Of a DNA stretch of 64,000 bases, positions 21,753 to 34,500 are shown piece after piece. Below the pieces are notes generated by a model, which was given only the letters and a program-made list of their open reading frames with translations, was not told where the DNA came from and searched no databases. Source of the stretch: Tillandsia leiboldiana (Eukaryota > Streptophyta > Magnoliopsida > Poales > Bromeliaceae); contig CM055066.1 in the NCBI GenBank assembly GCA_029204045.2, positions 21,425,120 to 21,489,119 of the forward strand. The letters run 5' to 3'. Within the stretch, counting starts at the first letter, position 1, and each line of letters opens with the position of its first letter. The translations under genes were made by a program, and so were the position numbers.

Positions 21753-21937
21753 TTAGGCATCTGAATCTGAGTCAACCGAGGCGGAGTCTTCAGAGCTCGT
21801 GCAATCCAGCTTTTTCAAAATTCCTTTAAGCATTCCCGAAATCGTAGAACACTCTTGCTTCATCTGATGTATGTCCTTGGACATCTTTCTGAGTTCTAGA
21901 GCCATTTTATCTTGTTCTTGTTTTATGGAAGACTCTA
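21753..21937 (-). pseudogene. 3' segment of D env-like frame (cut off by B)
   Basis: Read on the minus strand from the B junction, the frame of the 39543-40169 segment continues across the duplicated target for about 60 codons to a TAA at 21753-21755. The segment is rich in Lys, Glu, Gln and Met with a heptad-like pattern, then a short Ser/Asp-rich acidic tail; a coiled coil is likely. It is separated from its start by 17.6 kb of B, so it is not expressed as one protein. Confidence 0.7.
21933..21937. other. Target site duplication of B, left copy (ctcta)
   Basis: Matches ctcta at 39543-39547 beyond the right LTR of B. Confidence 0.92.
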
Positions 21938-24282
21938 TGTCACGCCCCGGGTGTAAACCAGAACCCGGGCCCGCTCACAGATCCGCCGTGCATGCGGTAT
22001 TTCCCACATACACGAAGCATTGGTAACCTGCTCAGATAAGCAATAATAATAGTAGAGCATAAAGTAATCAGAGCTAACTAAAGCTACTGTAACTCAGACA
22101 GAAACTGGAAGTAAAAAGTACAACAGTAAAATAAACTACAGATGTCTCTCACACCGCTACTACAATATATACAGCTGGCAGAAGCCAGACCCAAAAGGAA
22201 GTAACTAACTACTGTCTGAGAAGTCCAGGTACCCAAAACTCTCCAGCTACAGTCCGCGGGTGGCACTCTATCTAGTCCGCGATACGCTTGCCCCGATCAG
22301 TTGCTGACGGCCCAGCAACTCCCACAGAGGACTCTGCAAAACAAGGGAGAGAGAGAAACAAGCAAAACAGTGGGGGTAAGTACTACTATAAACAGTAGCC
22401 TCCCCTAGTGGGTAAAGCCTCAGCTCAGGTATGCCCACCAGGAAGATCAGAGGCATAAAGGAAAGGGATAAAAAGGGGAGTGTAATATGAGCAACTCAGA
22501 TGAAATGCTACCCCTAATATGCCTCTACATGCTAAACCAATCAGGATGACAAAGTATGCATCTGTGTCAGAAGCCTGTCTAGATGATCCAATCTGACCGC
22601 CAGTGGACACTGGCACTGCCTGCTCTGCCGCCTCGGGTATGCCAGCCTACGCATAACACCGAAGCAAAGGAGTCCCCAGGACTCAAAGTCTGGCAACCGC
22701 GCACTCCGGAGTCGCACTCGTGGGGAGCGACCCACACGAGAGAAGTAAGTAACCACAAGTAACTGTCTCTAGCAGGACTGGATCGAGACTCAAAGAAGTG
22801 GGAAAAACCCTCCACTAAAGCAAGCCCGATCCCCCAAGTACCCAATATGATGCAATAAGACGACCCGGTCAACCACCCAAGATCCGTGGTCGCCGCAACG
22901 CCCTGTCAAAAGCCTACACTGTCCCAAATCCCCAATACCTGACTACACTGTCCGATACCCGCTCGAACCCGAGCAACTATGCCTCAAGTCTACCAGGATA
23001 GAAGAAGAAGAATTAGATGCATGGTTTTTCCTAAGTCAAGTCCCAAAAACAGTGTAGCAGTAAAAGATGACATTATTAGGTGACCCGTTTAATCATGCAT
23101 TGTTCCAACATTTGTCCAATTTCCCAGAATAAGCAATATAGAGTGACCTGAGCTAGAGTGACAGTCTTATAAGAGGAATTATTAGTTTTACAGTCCACAA
23201 TTACTATTTTATCTTCAGATATACCGTTCAGATTTGATAAGTGGTTAAAACAGGTGATCATTCTAACAATAGGATCTGATTAATAAGAGTTAATTCCCTA
23301 AGCATGCAAGTCTACCCATCTTATATTTAGCATCTTCAATTTAGGGGCACTCTAACATTCCTAGTGGCATACCAAAGAGAGGAGTACAACAACCACCCAC
23401 CTGATCAGTCGAGCTGTCAAAAGTCCTACAACTGATAATACCAAAGATGGCGGCTACACAGAGTCCAAACGGCCCCGCGCAGTCCACACTGCTCCTGGGT
23501 ACAAAAACCGAGCTGTCACAATCCATATATATCCCCAGAACTGCCAAATTTAACAAACAATAACTCCGCTGCGAAGATGAAAAAAAATCACCTGCTCACA
23601 GTCTTCAGAAAAATCCAAATAAAATATCCCCGCGGTCTACGCGTCGATAGCTTCGAAACGACTACCTACACATCCAAATCCGAGTTTCCTACGCTGAGAT
23701 ATAAATCCGGCAAGAAAATAACCTCTAACCCTACTGTAGAAATTCCCCCAGATCAACATCCGGAAAGAGAGGAGATTCTCACCTTCGAAGCAATCTCCTA
23801 AAGTCCTGAGAAAAATACAGCAGATTCCTCGTGAAGAGTAGATGAATTTAGGCTCTTGAATCACCCTGATCCGATGTCTGTACGCGAAGTTATGGCCAAA
23901 ACACCGTGTCGCTGTCCAAAAATCCGCAAAGAAAGAGGGGCAACAGAATACTCAAATACCTCCAAAATCCGAAATTAATTTGGGAAAACTTTGAATATCA
24001 AAATCAAAGTCCTACCTGTCGTGAGTCCAACGGGGCAAAAATCGTCGAATTCAGGTGTCGGGTAAAGCCAGGAGAGTCTGCGCACCGAGAGGACGCAAAA
24101 CGGGTCGAAGACGAACTAAGCGCGCCGCGTCGGAAAATGGCCAACCTCGGAAACCGTGCACCACCACAACTCCGGGAAGCTACTGCTGGAAAGATCACTG
24201 GCAGGGGAAGACTTCTTCTTCAGAGCCCACTGCGAAATTCCCACAGGAAATGGGTGAAAACATGGCCTCAAACCGGATAAAC

Positions 24283-24750
24283 AAGCCTAAATAAGGCTTA
24301 TCGGATTCCCGGATCCAACCCGCTAGCCCGGGCTGATCCGGCGCGGCCCGGGTCGGACCAGACGCCGTCCAACCAGCCTGGGCGCCCGCCACGTACCCCC
24401 AAACAGGGGGACAGCCGTGCGGGGCCACCGCACGCGCGCCACGCGCCCCCCCGCTACAGCGGCGGGGCCCCGCGGGTGGCGACGCGTGGCGCAACGCCAC
24501 GCGTCGACCGCTCCGCCGCCCCCGCTCACCGCTGAAGGGCCCAGTGGGCCGGGAGCGCGTGGACCCGCCAATGCCGCTGTGCCACGTGTCCTGCACCTGG
24601 TCCACGCGCCGCTCCGCACTTTTCCCTGGACCGAGCCGCGCGCACCCGCCAATCCGCACGCGCCACGTGGCCCGCCCCGCGGTCTATGCACCCGCGCGCC
24701 TTTCCCGTGGACCAGGCGGTGTGGGCCGACCAATCCCGAGCCGCCACGTG
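24283..24750 (-). promoter_or_regulatory. Putative U3 promoter region of B LTR 1
   Basis: AAGCCT-AAATA-AGGCTT (24283-24299) is the only TATA-like AT stretch at the position matching the A TATA box. Upstream in the sense direction are G-boxes at 24593, 24664 and 24745. The TATA assignment is weak. Confidence 0.45.
24480..24506. repeat. 12-bp perfect inverted repeat, B LTR 1
   Basis: Arms CGACGCGTGGCG and CGCCACGCGTCG around loop CAA; repeated in LTR 3 at 38946-38972. Confidence 0.85.
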
Positions 24751-24887
24751 GCACCAGCCGGTCCACGGTCACCCCCCATGCACCCGTTTTCCCCCGAAAC
24801 TTCCGGTAGCCCGTTTTTGGTCATCCGGACTCCAAATTTGGCAAATAAACAACCGTTTTCAAGTGTTTTTCCGTGCTGAATCCAATT

Positions 24888-27800
24888 CTACCATCTGTTT
24901 GGCCATAAACCTTCCCGAAATTTTGGCAAACATAGCCGAAGGCCAAAACAGTAAAAGATACCACTCAGGTCCAACAGTAGCACCACTTTGATGCACCTTG
25001 GGCCAGATACACCAACAATAGGTGTTCTCAACCGTAGATTCAGTCGGAAAACTGTACGGGGTTTACGGTCTCCACATCCTCCCCCACTAAAAGGGAGTTT
25101 CGTCCCCGAAACAAAAGGAAAGTAAACCTGCGTACCACAATCAGGAATCTCGAACAGGGAAGGGTAGGTATCCCGCATCGCCGTCTCAAGCTCCCAAGTG
25201 GCCTCTCGTTCCTCATGGTTGCTCCAAAGGATCTTCACATAAGGTATTGCCCGGTTGCGCAATTCCCTCACCTCACGAGCCAGAATCCGCAATGGGCGCT
25301 CCTCGTAAACCAAGTCCTCGCCGATATCCAAGGATGCGAAGTCGATGACATGAGACGGATCGAATACATATCTCCTCAAGGCCGAAACATGGAAGACATC
25401 GTGAACACCAGCCAAACGGGGAGGTAGAGCAACTCTATACGCCACAGGGCCTACCCTCTCGAGCACTTCAAAGGGTCCAATGAAGCGAGGACTAAGCTTT
25501 CCCCGAACTCCAAATCTCTTGACCCCTTTCGAAGGCGATACCTTCAAAAGGACATGATCCCCAACCTGGAACTCAAGGTCTCGCCGCCGAACATCTGCAT
25601 AACTCTTCTGGCGACTCTGGGCCGTCTCCAAGTGCCGTCGTATAACTCGGACCTTCTCTTCCGCCTCCAGCAGTAAATCTGGCCCCAGCGTCCTCCTCTC
25701 ACCCACATCACTCCAATAAAGGGGCGACCGACACTTGCGTCCGTACAACGCCTCAAACGGAGCCATCTTAATGCTCGCTTGAAAGCTGTTGTTGTACGCG
25801 AACTCAACCAGGGGTAAGTGTCGGTGCCAACCTCCTCCAAAATCCATAACGCACGCACGCAACATATCCTCAAGCGTCTGAATGGTGCGCTCTGACTGGC
25901 CGTCTGTCTGTGGGTGGAATGCCGTGCTGAAACTAAGCCGAGTACCCATGGCTGACTGTAAGCTCCCCCAAAACCGTGACACGAACCTCGGGTCTCGATC
26001 TGACACAATGGACGCTGGTACTCCGTGCAATCTCACAATCTCAGCCAAATAAAGCTGTGCCAAGCGCTCCATGGACCAAGTCATCTGCACAGGCAGGAAA
26101 TGAGCTGACTTGGTAAGTCTATCAACAATCACCCAAACTGCGTCGGCTCCACTCTGTGATCTCGGTAGCCCCGTCACAAAATCCATGGTGATGCGGTCCC
26201 ACTTCCATTCGGGAATTGGAAGACTTTGCAACTTGCCAGCAGGTACCCGATGTTCCGCCTTCACTTGCTGACAAGTTAAACACTGAGCCACGAATCTTCC
26301 AATATCCCGCTTCATTCCAGACCACCAAAAGAGTGCCTTGAGGTCCCTATACATCTTAGTACCTCCAGGGTGGACGGTATAAGGTGTATAGTGAGCCTCC
26401 CTCAGAATCTGATCCCTGATCTCCGAATCTGTAGGCACACACACTCGGTCCCTGTACCGCAGTACTCCCGAGCTATCCACTGAAAAATCCCCTAACTGCT
26501 CTGCCTGAAGCTGCGATCTGATCCTCGTCAAGTAGGGGTCCCCACTCTGTGCCTCACCAATCCTATCCAACAGAGTGGGCTGCAAGACCAAGGACAAGAG
26601 TCTAGCAGAGACCCCAGGGGACACTACCTCTATCTGTAGACGCCTCAACTGCTCCACAAGTGGTGCCTGCTGAGTAATCATCATGCTCAAGCTCTGTGCT
26701 GATCTCCTGCTCAAAGCGTCTGCAACCACATTGGCCTTGCCGGGGTGGTAAAGGATACTCAAATCATAATCCTTTAAAAGCTCCAACCACCGGCGTTGCC
26801 GCAAGTTCAGCTCCTTTTGAGTAAATAGATACTTTAAGCTCTTGTGGTCTGTATAAATCTCACAGTGCTCCCCGTAGAGATAATGCCGCCATAACTTCAG
26901 GGCGAACACCACAGCGGCAAGCTCTAAATCGTGAGTAGGGTAATTCTTTTCATAATCCTTTAATTGCCGTGAAGCATAGGCAATTACCCTACCATGCTGC
27001 ATCAGGACACAACCCAAGCCGCTGTGTGAGGCATCACTGTAAATCACAAACCCGTCGCCCATCACGGGTAGAGCTAGGACTGGTGCTGAGATCAATCTTC
27101 TCTTAAGCTCTTCAAAGCTCTCTTGGCACCGCTCAGACCAAATAAACTTCACCCCCTTTCTCGTCAGACTGGTCAGGGGAGTAGAGAGCTTCGCAAAGCC
27201 CTCAACAAAACGACGGTAATAACCTGCTAATCCAAGAAAGCTACGAACCTCAGTAACCGTCGTCGGTCTAGGCCAATCCCGAACTGCATCAATCTTCGTC
27301 GGGTCCACTGCCACCCCCGCGGCTGATATAACATGGCCTAGAAAAGCAACCTCCCGAAGCCAAAATGCACACTTCTTCAGCTTGGCAAACAGCTTCTTCT
27401 CTCGCAGAAGCTGTAGCACAATCCTCAAGTGCTCCTCATGCTCTACCTCACTCCGGGAGTAGACCAAAATATCGTCTATGAATACAACGACAAATCGATC
27501 CAAGTACGGCTGAAACACCCGGTTCATTAAATCCATGAATGCAGCCGGGGCATTAGTTAGTCCAAAAGGCATGACTGTAAACTCATAATGCCCATACCGG
27601 GTTCTAAAAGCCGTCTTGGGAATGTCCTCGGCCCTCACCCTCAACTGGTGGTAACCTGACTGAAGATCCAACTTCGAGAACACTGTTGCGCCCTGCAACT
27701 GATCAAACAGATCATCAATTCGTGGTAGCGGGTACTTGTTCCGAATGGTCACTTTATTTAGCTCTCGATAATCCACGCACAAGCGAAGTGATCCATCCTT

Positions 27801-28532
27801 CTTCTTCACGAATAAAACAGGCGCTCCCCACGGAGATACACTGGGTCTCACGAAGCCCACATCCATCAAATCCTGCAACTGAGCCTTCAATTCCCTCAGT
27901 TCCGCTGGGGCCATCCTGTAAGGTGCCTTTGAGATTGGTGCGGTCCCTGGAACCACATCAATCACAAACTCCACCTCCCTCTCCGGCGGCAAAGTCGATA
28001 GCTCAGAGGGAAACACATCCGGGAACTCGCGGACGATAGGGATATCCTCGAGTCCCGGTGCCACCGTAGGCACCTCTACGACCGTCGCCAAGAAAGCGAT
28101 ACAACCCCTGCTCATCATCCGCCGAGCTCTCGATGACGAGATAGTCATCGCAAACAGGGTACTCTGACAGCCTCTAAATACGAACTCCTCCTGCCCTGGC
28201 TCACGAAGAGTCACTGTCCTCTCTCTGCAGTCGATAGTGGCGGAATAACGGGATAGCCAATCCATCCCTAGCACCAAGTCGAAATCATGGAGCTGCTGCA
28301 AGACAAGCAAGTCTGCCGGCAAAATCCAAGGCCCCAACTGCACCGGGCATGTCAAACAATGCTCCTCGACATGCATAACGTGATCAGGAACCCGCACCTC
28401 TAATGCATATGACAAGGACTCTACCTCTAGACCATGCAGGGATGCAAATGCTCGACTAATGAAAGAATGAGATGCACCAGTGTCGAATAAAGTGCGAGCC
28501 CGAATACCAAGGAGCAGAGTAATACCTGCCAC
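24888..28532 (-). pseudogene. Family B pol, unit 1 (protease to chromodomain; gag upstream is frameshifted)
   Basis: One open frame of 1214 codons holds protease (DTGAS near residue 17), RT with FIDD near residue 331, RNase H (DASHSG), integrase zinc finger and catalytic residues (TMDFV, SDRDPRF, PQTDGQSE) and a chromodomain-like end (EREATWELE). Pol replicates and integrates the element. The frame has no stop before the PPT: it reads through the tract and about 62 codons into LTR 1. The gag part is separated by frameshifts near 28535, in the region where indels cluster towards the gap. The pol frame itself is intact and could be functional. Confidence 0.9.
25077..25088 (-). other. Polypurine tract, B unit 1
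   Basis: AGTGGGGGAGGA on the minus strand next to LTR 1, inside the pol readthrough frame. Confidence 0.9.
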
Positions 28533-29936
28533 CCACCTGGTCTGCCGCTGAAGAATCTGCTAACTGGGCGGCATACACCCGCCCGCTCGGTGCTGGAGGT
28601 CGAGAATCTGTAGGATGAGAGGTGGACGGCCTGCCCGCTGGGGCATAAGACCGCTGGGGCTGGTGGCTGCTGCTGCCGAGGGGAATATGGAGTCGACGCC
28701 GAAGAAGGTGCCGAGGAAGTAGAAAGGGGGCAGGTAGCTCGCACATGCCCCGGCTGTCCACAACGGAAGCATCGACCCCATCTCTGGTCACAAGTGATAG
28801 CGGCATGCTGACCTCCGCAGAAGATACATTGGTCAGAAGATCGGGCTGTCTCGACTGCTGCTGCTGCCTCGAGGACTGCTGCTGAGAACTCTGCTGCCTC
28901 TGCTTGCGATCTCTGCTGCTGGTGCTGCTGCTGATGCTGCTGCGGTCTCTGGGGTCCACCTGGCCCTCTCCTATCAGGGTCCGCCCACGGCCGTAAGACT
29001 GGGACTTGCGGCGGCCGTGGCGGTCTCCATGAGCTGGCCTGTCCCCCGTCCTCCGGGGCTGGTCGCTTCCTGTCGGAACTCTGCGCGACCGCGGCCCTCC
29101 GTCTGGCCACCTCCTGATCACCTCTCTCCACCCCACTGTGCTGCTCTGGCGGCTGCCTCTAGGGTCTGAAATCTCTGGGCATGCACAAGTGTGAAAATCT
29201 CTGGGCGAAGGGCCTGCTTCAAACATCTCTACCTGGTGCGGACCGTGCACGGGCGAGCGAAAGGCACACAGTTCAGCAACTCCATGAACTCCTGTGAAAT
29301 AGACATGAGCCGATCGATCGCCTTGCTGCAGATTCTTCAAGTCGTCCTCCAACTTTTTCTTCACACTGGTAGAGAAGTAGGTGTCCAACACCATCCGCTG
29401 GAACTCCTCCCAAGGCAACTGCCGAGTGATCCGAAACTCCAGTGGCTCTACCCGCTGCCACCAAAAGTCTGCATCTCCGTCCAAACAGTGCACTGCCAAT
29501 GTGCACTCGGTAACTTGTCGGTCGACGAAGAAGTCCCGAAAAAGCTTCTCCATCGAAGAAGCCATCTCCCAACATCCCGGGGCTGAGCATCCGCCCCGAG
29601 AACCTAGGTGGTCCCCGCTTAACAACTGGGAGAGTTTGTCAGCAAAATCCTGCTCCTCCTCCGCAGTCAAGGGCCGATAGCTTCAGGAGCCCTGCTACTC
29701 GAAGAAGGTGCCAACGGCGCAAAAGGTGCAACAAGGGGCACAGGAGCCTCCGGAACGCTGGGGTGGTGCCTCCCTCCGAGCAAGCAGTTGCTCAATCCTC
29801 TGCTCCTGGCGGCGCTGACACTCGCCAACTGGGCCAACCAAGGCCCTCACTCAGTAAGCTCGGGGGGGTGTAGGCTGCTCTGGCTCAACCGGGGCGAAGG
29901 GACACCCCGAGTGGGAATCCGACGTCGAGGAGGCAT
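28533..29936 (-). pseudogene. Family B gag, unit 1 (several frameshifts)
   Basis: Starts at the ATG at 29936 (MPPRRR...). The Gag core, Gln-rich stretch and zinc knuckle (CFRCGQPGHVRATC) are all recognisable but fall into at least three frames. Compared with unit 2, single-base gains and losses occur every 50-200 bp, many in homopolymers: the C run near 29870 is 7 long here and 5 in unit 2, while an open frame needs 6. This looks like consensus error near the assembly gap rather than decay. Confidence 0.8.
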
Positions 29937-30209
29937 CCTGCCACAAGGAACCAAACATCAGTAACAAAACCCCACACGACCCAATCTGGCGGAAGTCAAA
30001 GACATCCCCCTATTTCTGTAACCTTATGTTGTCTGCAGCCAACATAATGGTTCAACAGAAATAGACTATGTCGATCCCTCTTCACTCACAGGAAGAGTTA
30101 ACTATCAAAAATCACCGACTTTCGTAACTGTCACGCCACTCACACCCTAACATCCTAGGGTCTGTCCAAAAGCCTAGGGTTTCCTAAGTCCCAACTGACC
30201 CATCCCTAA

Positions 30210-30222
30210 GCTCTGATACCCA
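30210..30222 (-). other. Primer binding site, B unit 1 (one extra base)
   Basis: gctctgataccca, the tRNA-iMet site with one inserted c compared with 36384-36395; possibly a consensus error. Confidence 0.75.
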
Positions 30223-30230
30223 CCTTAATC

Positions 30231-31400
30231 TGTCACGCCCCGGGTGTACAGAAGAACCGGGGCCCGCTCACAGATCCGCCGTGCATGCGGTATTTCCCAC
30301 ATACACGAAGCGTTGGTAACCTGCTCAGATAAGCAATAATAATAAAAGAGCATAAAGTAATCAGAGCTAACTAAAACTACTGTAACTCAGACAGAAACTG
30401 GAAGTAAAAAGTACAACAGTAAAATAAACTACAGATGTCTCTCACACCGCTACTACAATATATACAGCTGGCAGAAGCCAGACCCAAAAGGAAGTAACTA
30501 ATACTGTCTGAGAAGTCCAGGTACCCAAAACTCTCCAGCTACAGTCCGGGTGGCACTCTATCTAGTCCGCGATACGCTTGCCCCGATCAGTTGCTGACGG
30601 CCCCAGCAACTCCCACAGAGGACTCTGCAAAACAAGGGAGAGAGAAAACAAGCAAAACAGTGGGGGTAAGTACTACTATAAACAGTAGCCTCCCCTAGTG
30701 GGTAAAGCCTCAGCTCAGGTATGCCCACCAGGAAGATCAGAGGCATAAAGGAAAGGGATAAAAAGGGGAGTGTAATATGAGCAACTCAGATGAAATGCTA
30801 CCCCTAATATGCCTCTACATGCTAAACCAATCAGGATGACAAAGTATGCATCTGTGTCAGAAGCCTGTCTAGATGATCCAATCTGACCGCCAGTGGACAC
30901 TGGCACTGGCCTGCTCTGCCGCCTCGGGTATGCCAGCCTACGCATAACACCGAAGCAAAGGAGTCCCCGGACTCAAAGTCTGGCAACCGCGCACTCCGGA
31001 GCGCGCACGTGGGGAGCGACCCACACGAGAGAAGTAAGTAACCACAAGTAACTGTCTCTAGCAGGACTGGATCGAGACTCAAAGAAGTGGGAAAAACCCT
31101 CCACTAAAAGCAAGCCCGATCCCCCAAGTACCCAATCTGATGCAATAAGACGACCCGGTCAACCACCCAAGATCCGTGGTCGCCGCAACACCCTGTCAAA
31201 AAGCCTACACTGTCCCAATCCCCAATACCTGACTACACTGTCCGATACCCGCTCGAACCCGAGCAACTAGCCTCAAGTCTACCAGGATAGAAGAAGGGGA
31301 ATTAGATGCATGGTTTCTCCTAAGTCAAGTCCCAAAAACAGTGTAGCAGTAAAAGATGACATTATTAGTGACCCGTTTAATCTGCATTGTTCCAACATTT
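30231..31400 (-). repeat. Family B LTR 2, left part, cut by assembly gap
   Basis: The first 1170 bp of the LTR, with many single-base indels relative to LTRs 1 and 3. About 1.96 kb of its right part is missing in the gap. It is the 5' LTR of unit 1 and the 3' LTR of unit 2. Confidence 0.9.
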
Positions 31401-31500
31401 NNNNNNNNNNNNNNNNNNNNNNNNNNNNNNNNNNNNNNNNNNNNNNNNNNNNNNNNNNNNNNNNNNNNNNNNNNNNNNNNNNNNNNNNNNNNNNNNNNNN
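31401..31500. other. Assembly gap (100 N)
   Basis: Exactly 100 N, a usual placeholder for a gap of unknown size. Alignment to B unit 1 predicts about 2.2 kb missing (rest of LTR 2 and the first 270 bp of internal region 2). Confidence 0.97.
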
Positions 31501-34500
31501 CGATGACAGAGACGGATCGAATCTATCTCCTCAGGGCCGAAACATGGCAAGACATCTGTGTAACCACCAGCAGCCAAACGGGAGGTAAGCAACTCTATAC
31601 GCCACATGGGCTAACCCTCTGCCAGAGGACACTTCAAAGGGTCCAATGAAGCGAGGACTAAGCTTTCCCCGAACTCCAAATCTCTTGACCCCTTTCGAAG
31701 GCGATACCTTCAAAAGGACATGATCCCCAACCTGGAACTCCAGGTCTCGCCGCCGAACATCTGCATAACTCTTCTGGCGACTCTGGGCCGTCTCCAAGTG
31801 CCGTCGTATAACCGGACCTTCTCTTCCGCCTCCAGCAGTAAATCTGGCCCCAGCGTCCTCCTCTCACCCACATCACTCCATAAAGGGGCGACCGACACTT
31901 GCGTCCGTACAACGCCTCAAACGGAGCCATCTTAATGCTCGCTTGAAAGCTGTTGTTGTACGCGAACTCAACCAGGGGGTACGTGTCGGTGCCAACCTCC
32001 TCCAAAATCCATAACGCACGCACGCAACATATCCTCAAGCGTCTGAATGGTGCGCTCTGACTGGCCGTCTGTCTGTGGGTGGAATGCCGTGCTGAAACTA
32101 AGCCGAGTACCCATGGCTGACTGTAAGCTCCCCCAAAACCGTGACACGAACCTCGGGTCTCGATCTGACACAATGGACCGCTGGTACTCCGTGCAATCTC
32201 ACAATCTCAGCCAAATAAAGCTGTGCCAAGCGCATCCAGGGACCAAGTCATCTGCACAGGCAGGAAATGAGCTGACTTGGTAAGTCTATCACAATCACCC
32301 AAACTGCGTCGGCTCCACTCTGTGATCTCGGTAGCCCGTCACAAAATCCATGGTGATGCGGGTCCCCACTTCCATTCGGGAATTGGAGACTTTGCAAACT
32401 TGCCAGCAGGTACCCGATGTTCCGCCTTCACTTGCTGACAAGTTTGAAAACACTGAGCCACGAATCTTCTCAATATCCCGCTTCATTTTCCAGGACCACC
32501 AAAAGAGTGCCTTGAGGGTCCTATACATCTTAGTACCTCCAAGGGTGGGACGGTATTATAAGGTGTTATAGTGAGCCTCCCTATAGATCTGATCCCTGAT
32601 CTCCGAATCTGTAGGCACACACCACTCGGTTCCTGTACCGCAGTACTCCCGAGCTATCCACTGGAAAAAATCCCCTAACTGCTATGCCTGAAGCTGCGAT
32701 CTGATCCTCGTCAAGTAGGGGTCCCCACTCTGTGCCTCACCAATCCTATCCAACAGAGTGGGCTGCAAGACCAAGGACAAGAGTCTAGCAGAGACCCCAG
32801 GGGACACTACCTCTATCTGTAGACGCCTCAAACTGCTCCACAAGTGGTGCCTGCTGAGTAATCATCATGCTCAAGCTCTGTGCTGATCTCCTGCTCAAAG
32901 CGTCTGCAACCACATTGGCCTTGCCGGGGTGGTAAAGGATACTCAAATCATAATCCTTTAAAAGCTCCAACCACCGGCGTTGCCGCAAGTTCAGCTCCTT
33001 TGAGTAAATAGATACTTTAAGCTCTTGTGGTCTGTATAAATCTCACAGTGCTCCCCGTAGAGATAATGCCGCCATAACTTCAGGGCGAACACCACAGCGG
33101 CAAGCTCTAAATCGTGAGTAGGGTAATTCTTTTCATAATCCTTTAATTGCCGTGAAGCATAGGCAATTACCCTACCATGCTGCATCAGGACACAACCCAA
33201 GCCGCTGTGTGAGGCATCACTGTAAATCACAAACCCGTCGCCCATCACGGGTAGAGCTAGGACTGGTGCTGAGATCAATCTTCTCTTAAGCTCTTCAAAG
33301 CTCTCTTGGCACCGCTCAGACCAAATAAACTTCACCCCCTTTCTCGTCAGACTGGTCAGGGGAGTAGAGAGCTTCGCAAAGCCCTCAACAAAACGACGGT
33401 AATAACCTGCTAATCCAAGAAAGCTACGAACCTCAGTAACCGTCGCGGTCTAGGCCAATCCCGAACTGCATCAATCTTCGTCGGGTCCACTGCCACCCCC
33501 GCGGCTGATATAACATGGCCTAGAAAAGCAACCTCCCGAAGCCAAAATGCACACTTCTTCAGCTTGGCAAACAGCTTCTTCTCTCGCAGAAGCTGTAGCA
33601 CAATCCTCAAGTGCTCCTCATGCTCTACCTCACTCCGGGAGTAGACCAAAATATCGTCTATGAATACAACGACAAATCGATCCAAGTACGGCTGAAACAC
33701 CCGGTTCATTAAATCCATGAATGCAGCCGGGCATTAGTTAGTCCAAAAGGCATGACTGTAAACTCATAATGCCCATACCGGGTTCTAAAAGCCGTCTTGG
33801 GAATGTCCTCGGCCCTCACCCTCAACTGGTGGTAACCTGACTGAAGATCCAACTTCGAGAACACTGTTGCGCCCTGCAACTGATCAAACAGATCATCAAT
33901 TCGTGGTAGCGGGTACTTGTTCCGAATGGTCACTTTATTTAGCTCTCGATAATCCACGCACAAGCGAAGTGATCCATCCTTCTTCTTCACGAATAAAACA
34001 GGCGCTCCCCACGGAGATACACTGGGTCTCACGAAGCCCACATCCATCAAATCCTGCAACTGAGCCTTCAATTCCCTCAGTTCCGCTGGGGCCATCCTGT
34101 AAGGTGCCTTTGAGATTGGTGCGGTCCCTGGAACCACATCAATCACAAACTCCACCTCCCTCTCCGGCGGCAAAGTCGATAGCTCAGAGGGAAACACATC
34201 CGGGAACTCGCGGACGATAGGGATATCCTCGAGTCCCGGTGCCACCGTAGGCACCTCTACGACCGTCGCCAAGAAAGCGATACAACCCCTGCTCATCATC
34301 CGCCGAGCTCTCGATGACGAGATAGTCATCGCAAACAGGGTACTCTGACAGCCTCTAAATACGAACTCCTCCTGCCCTGGCTCACGAAGAGTCACTGTCC
34401 TCTCTCTGCAGTCGATAGTGGCGGAATAACGGGATAGCCAATCCATCCCTAGCACCAAGTCGAAATCATGGAGCTGCTGCAAGACAAGCAAGTCTGCCGG

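Larger units (their letters stand above)
21938..25076 (-). repeat. Family B LTR 1 (3139 bp)
   Basis: Begins TGTCACGCCCCGGGTGTAAA and ends GGTCTCCACA on the plus strand. It contains a U3 with three CACGTG boxes (24593, 24664, 24745), a 12-bp perfect inverted repeat (24480-24506), a TATA-like AT stretch inside a 6-bp stem (24283-24299) and the hairpin GCCAGT-GGAC-ACTGGC (22599-22614). The B pol frame runs into its right end. No host gene. Confidence 0.95.
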
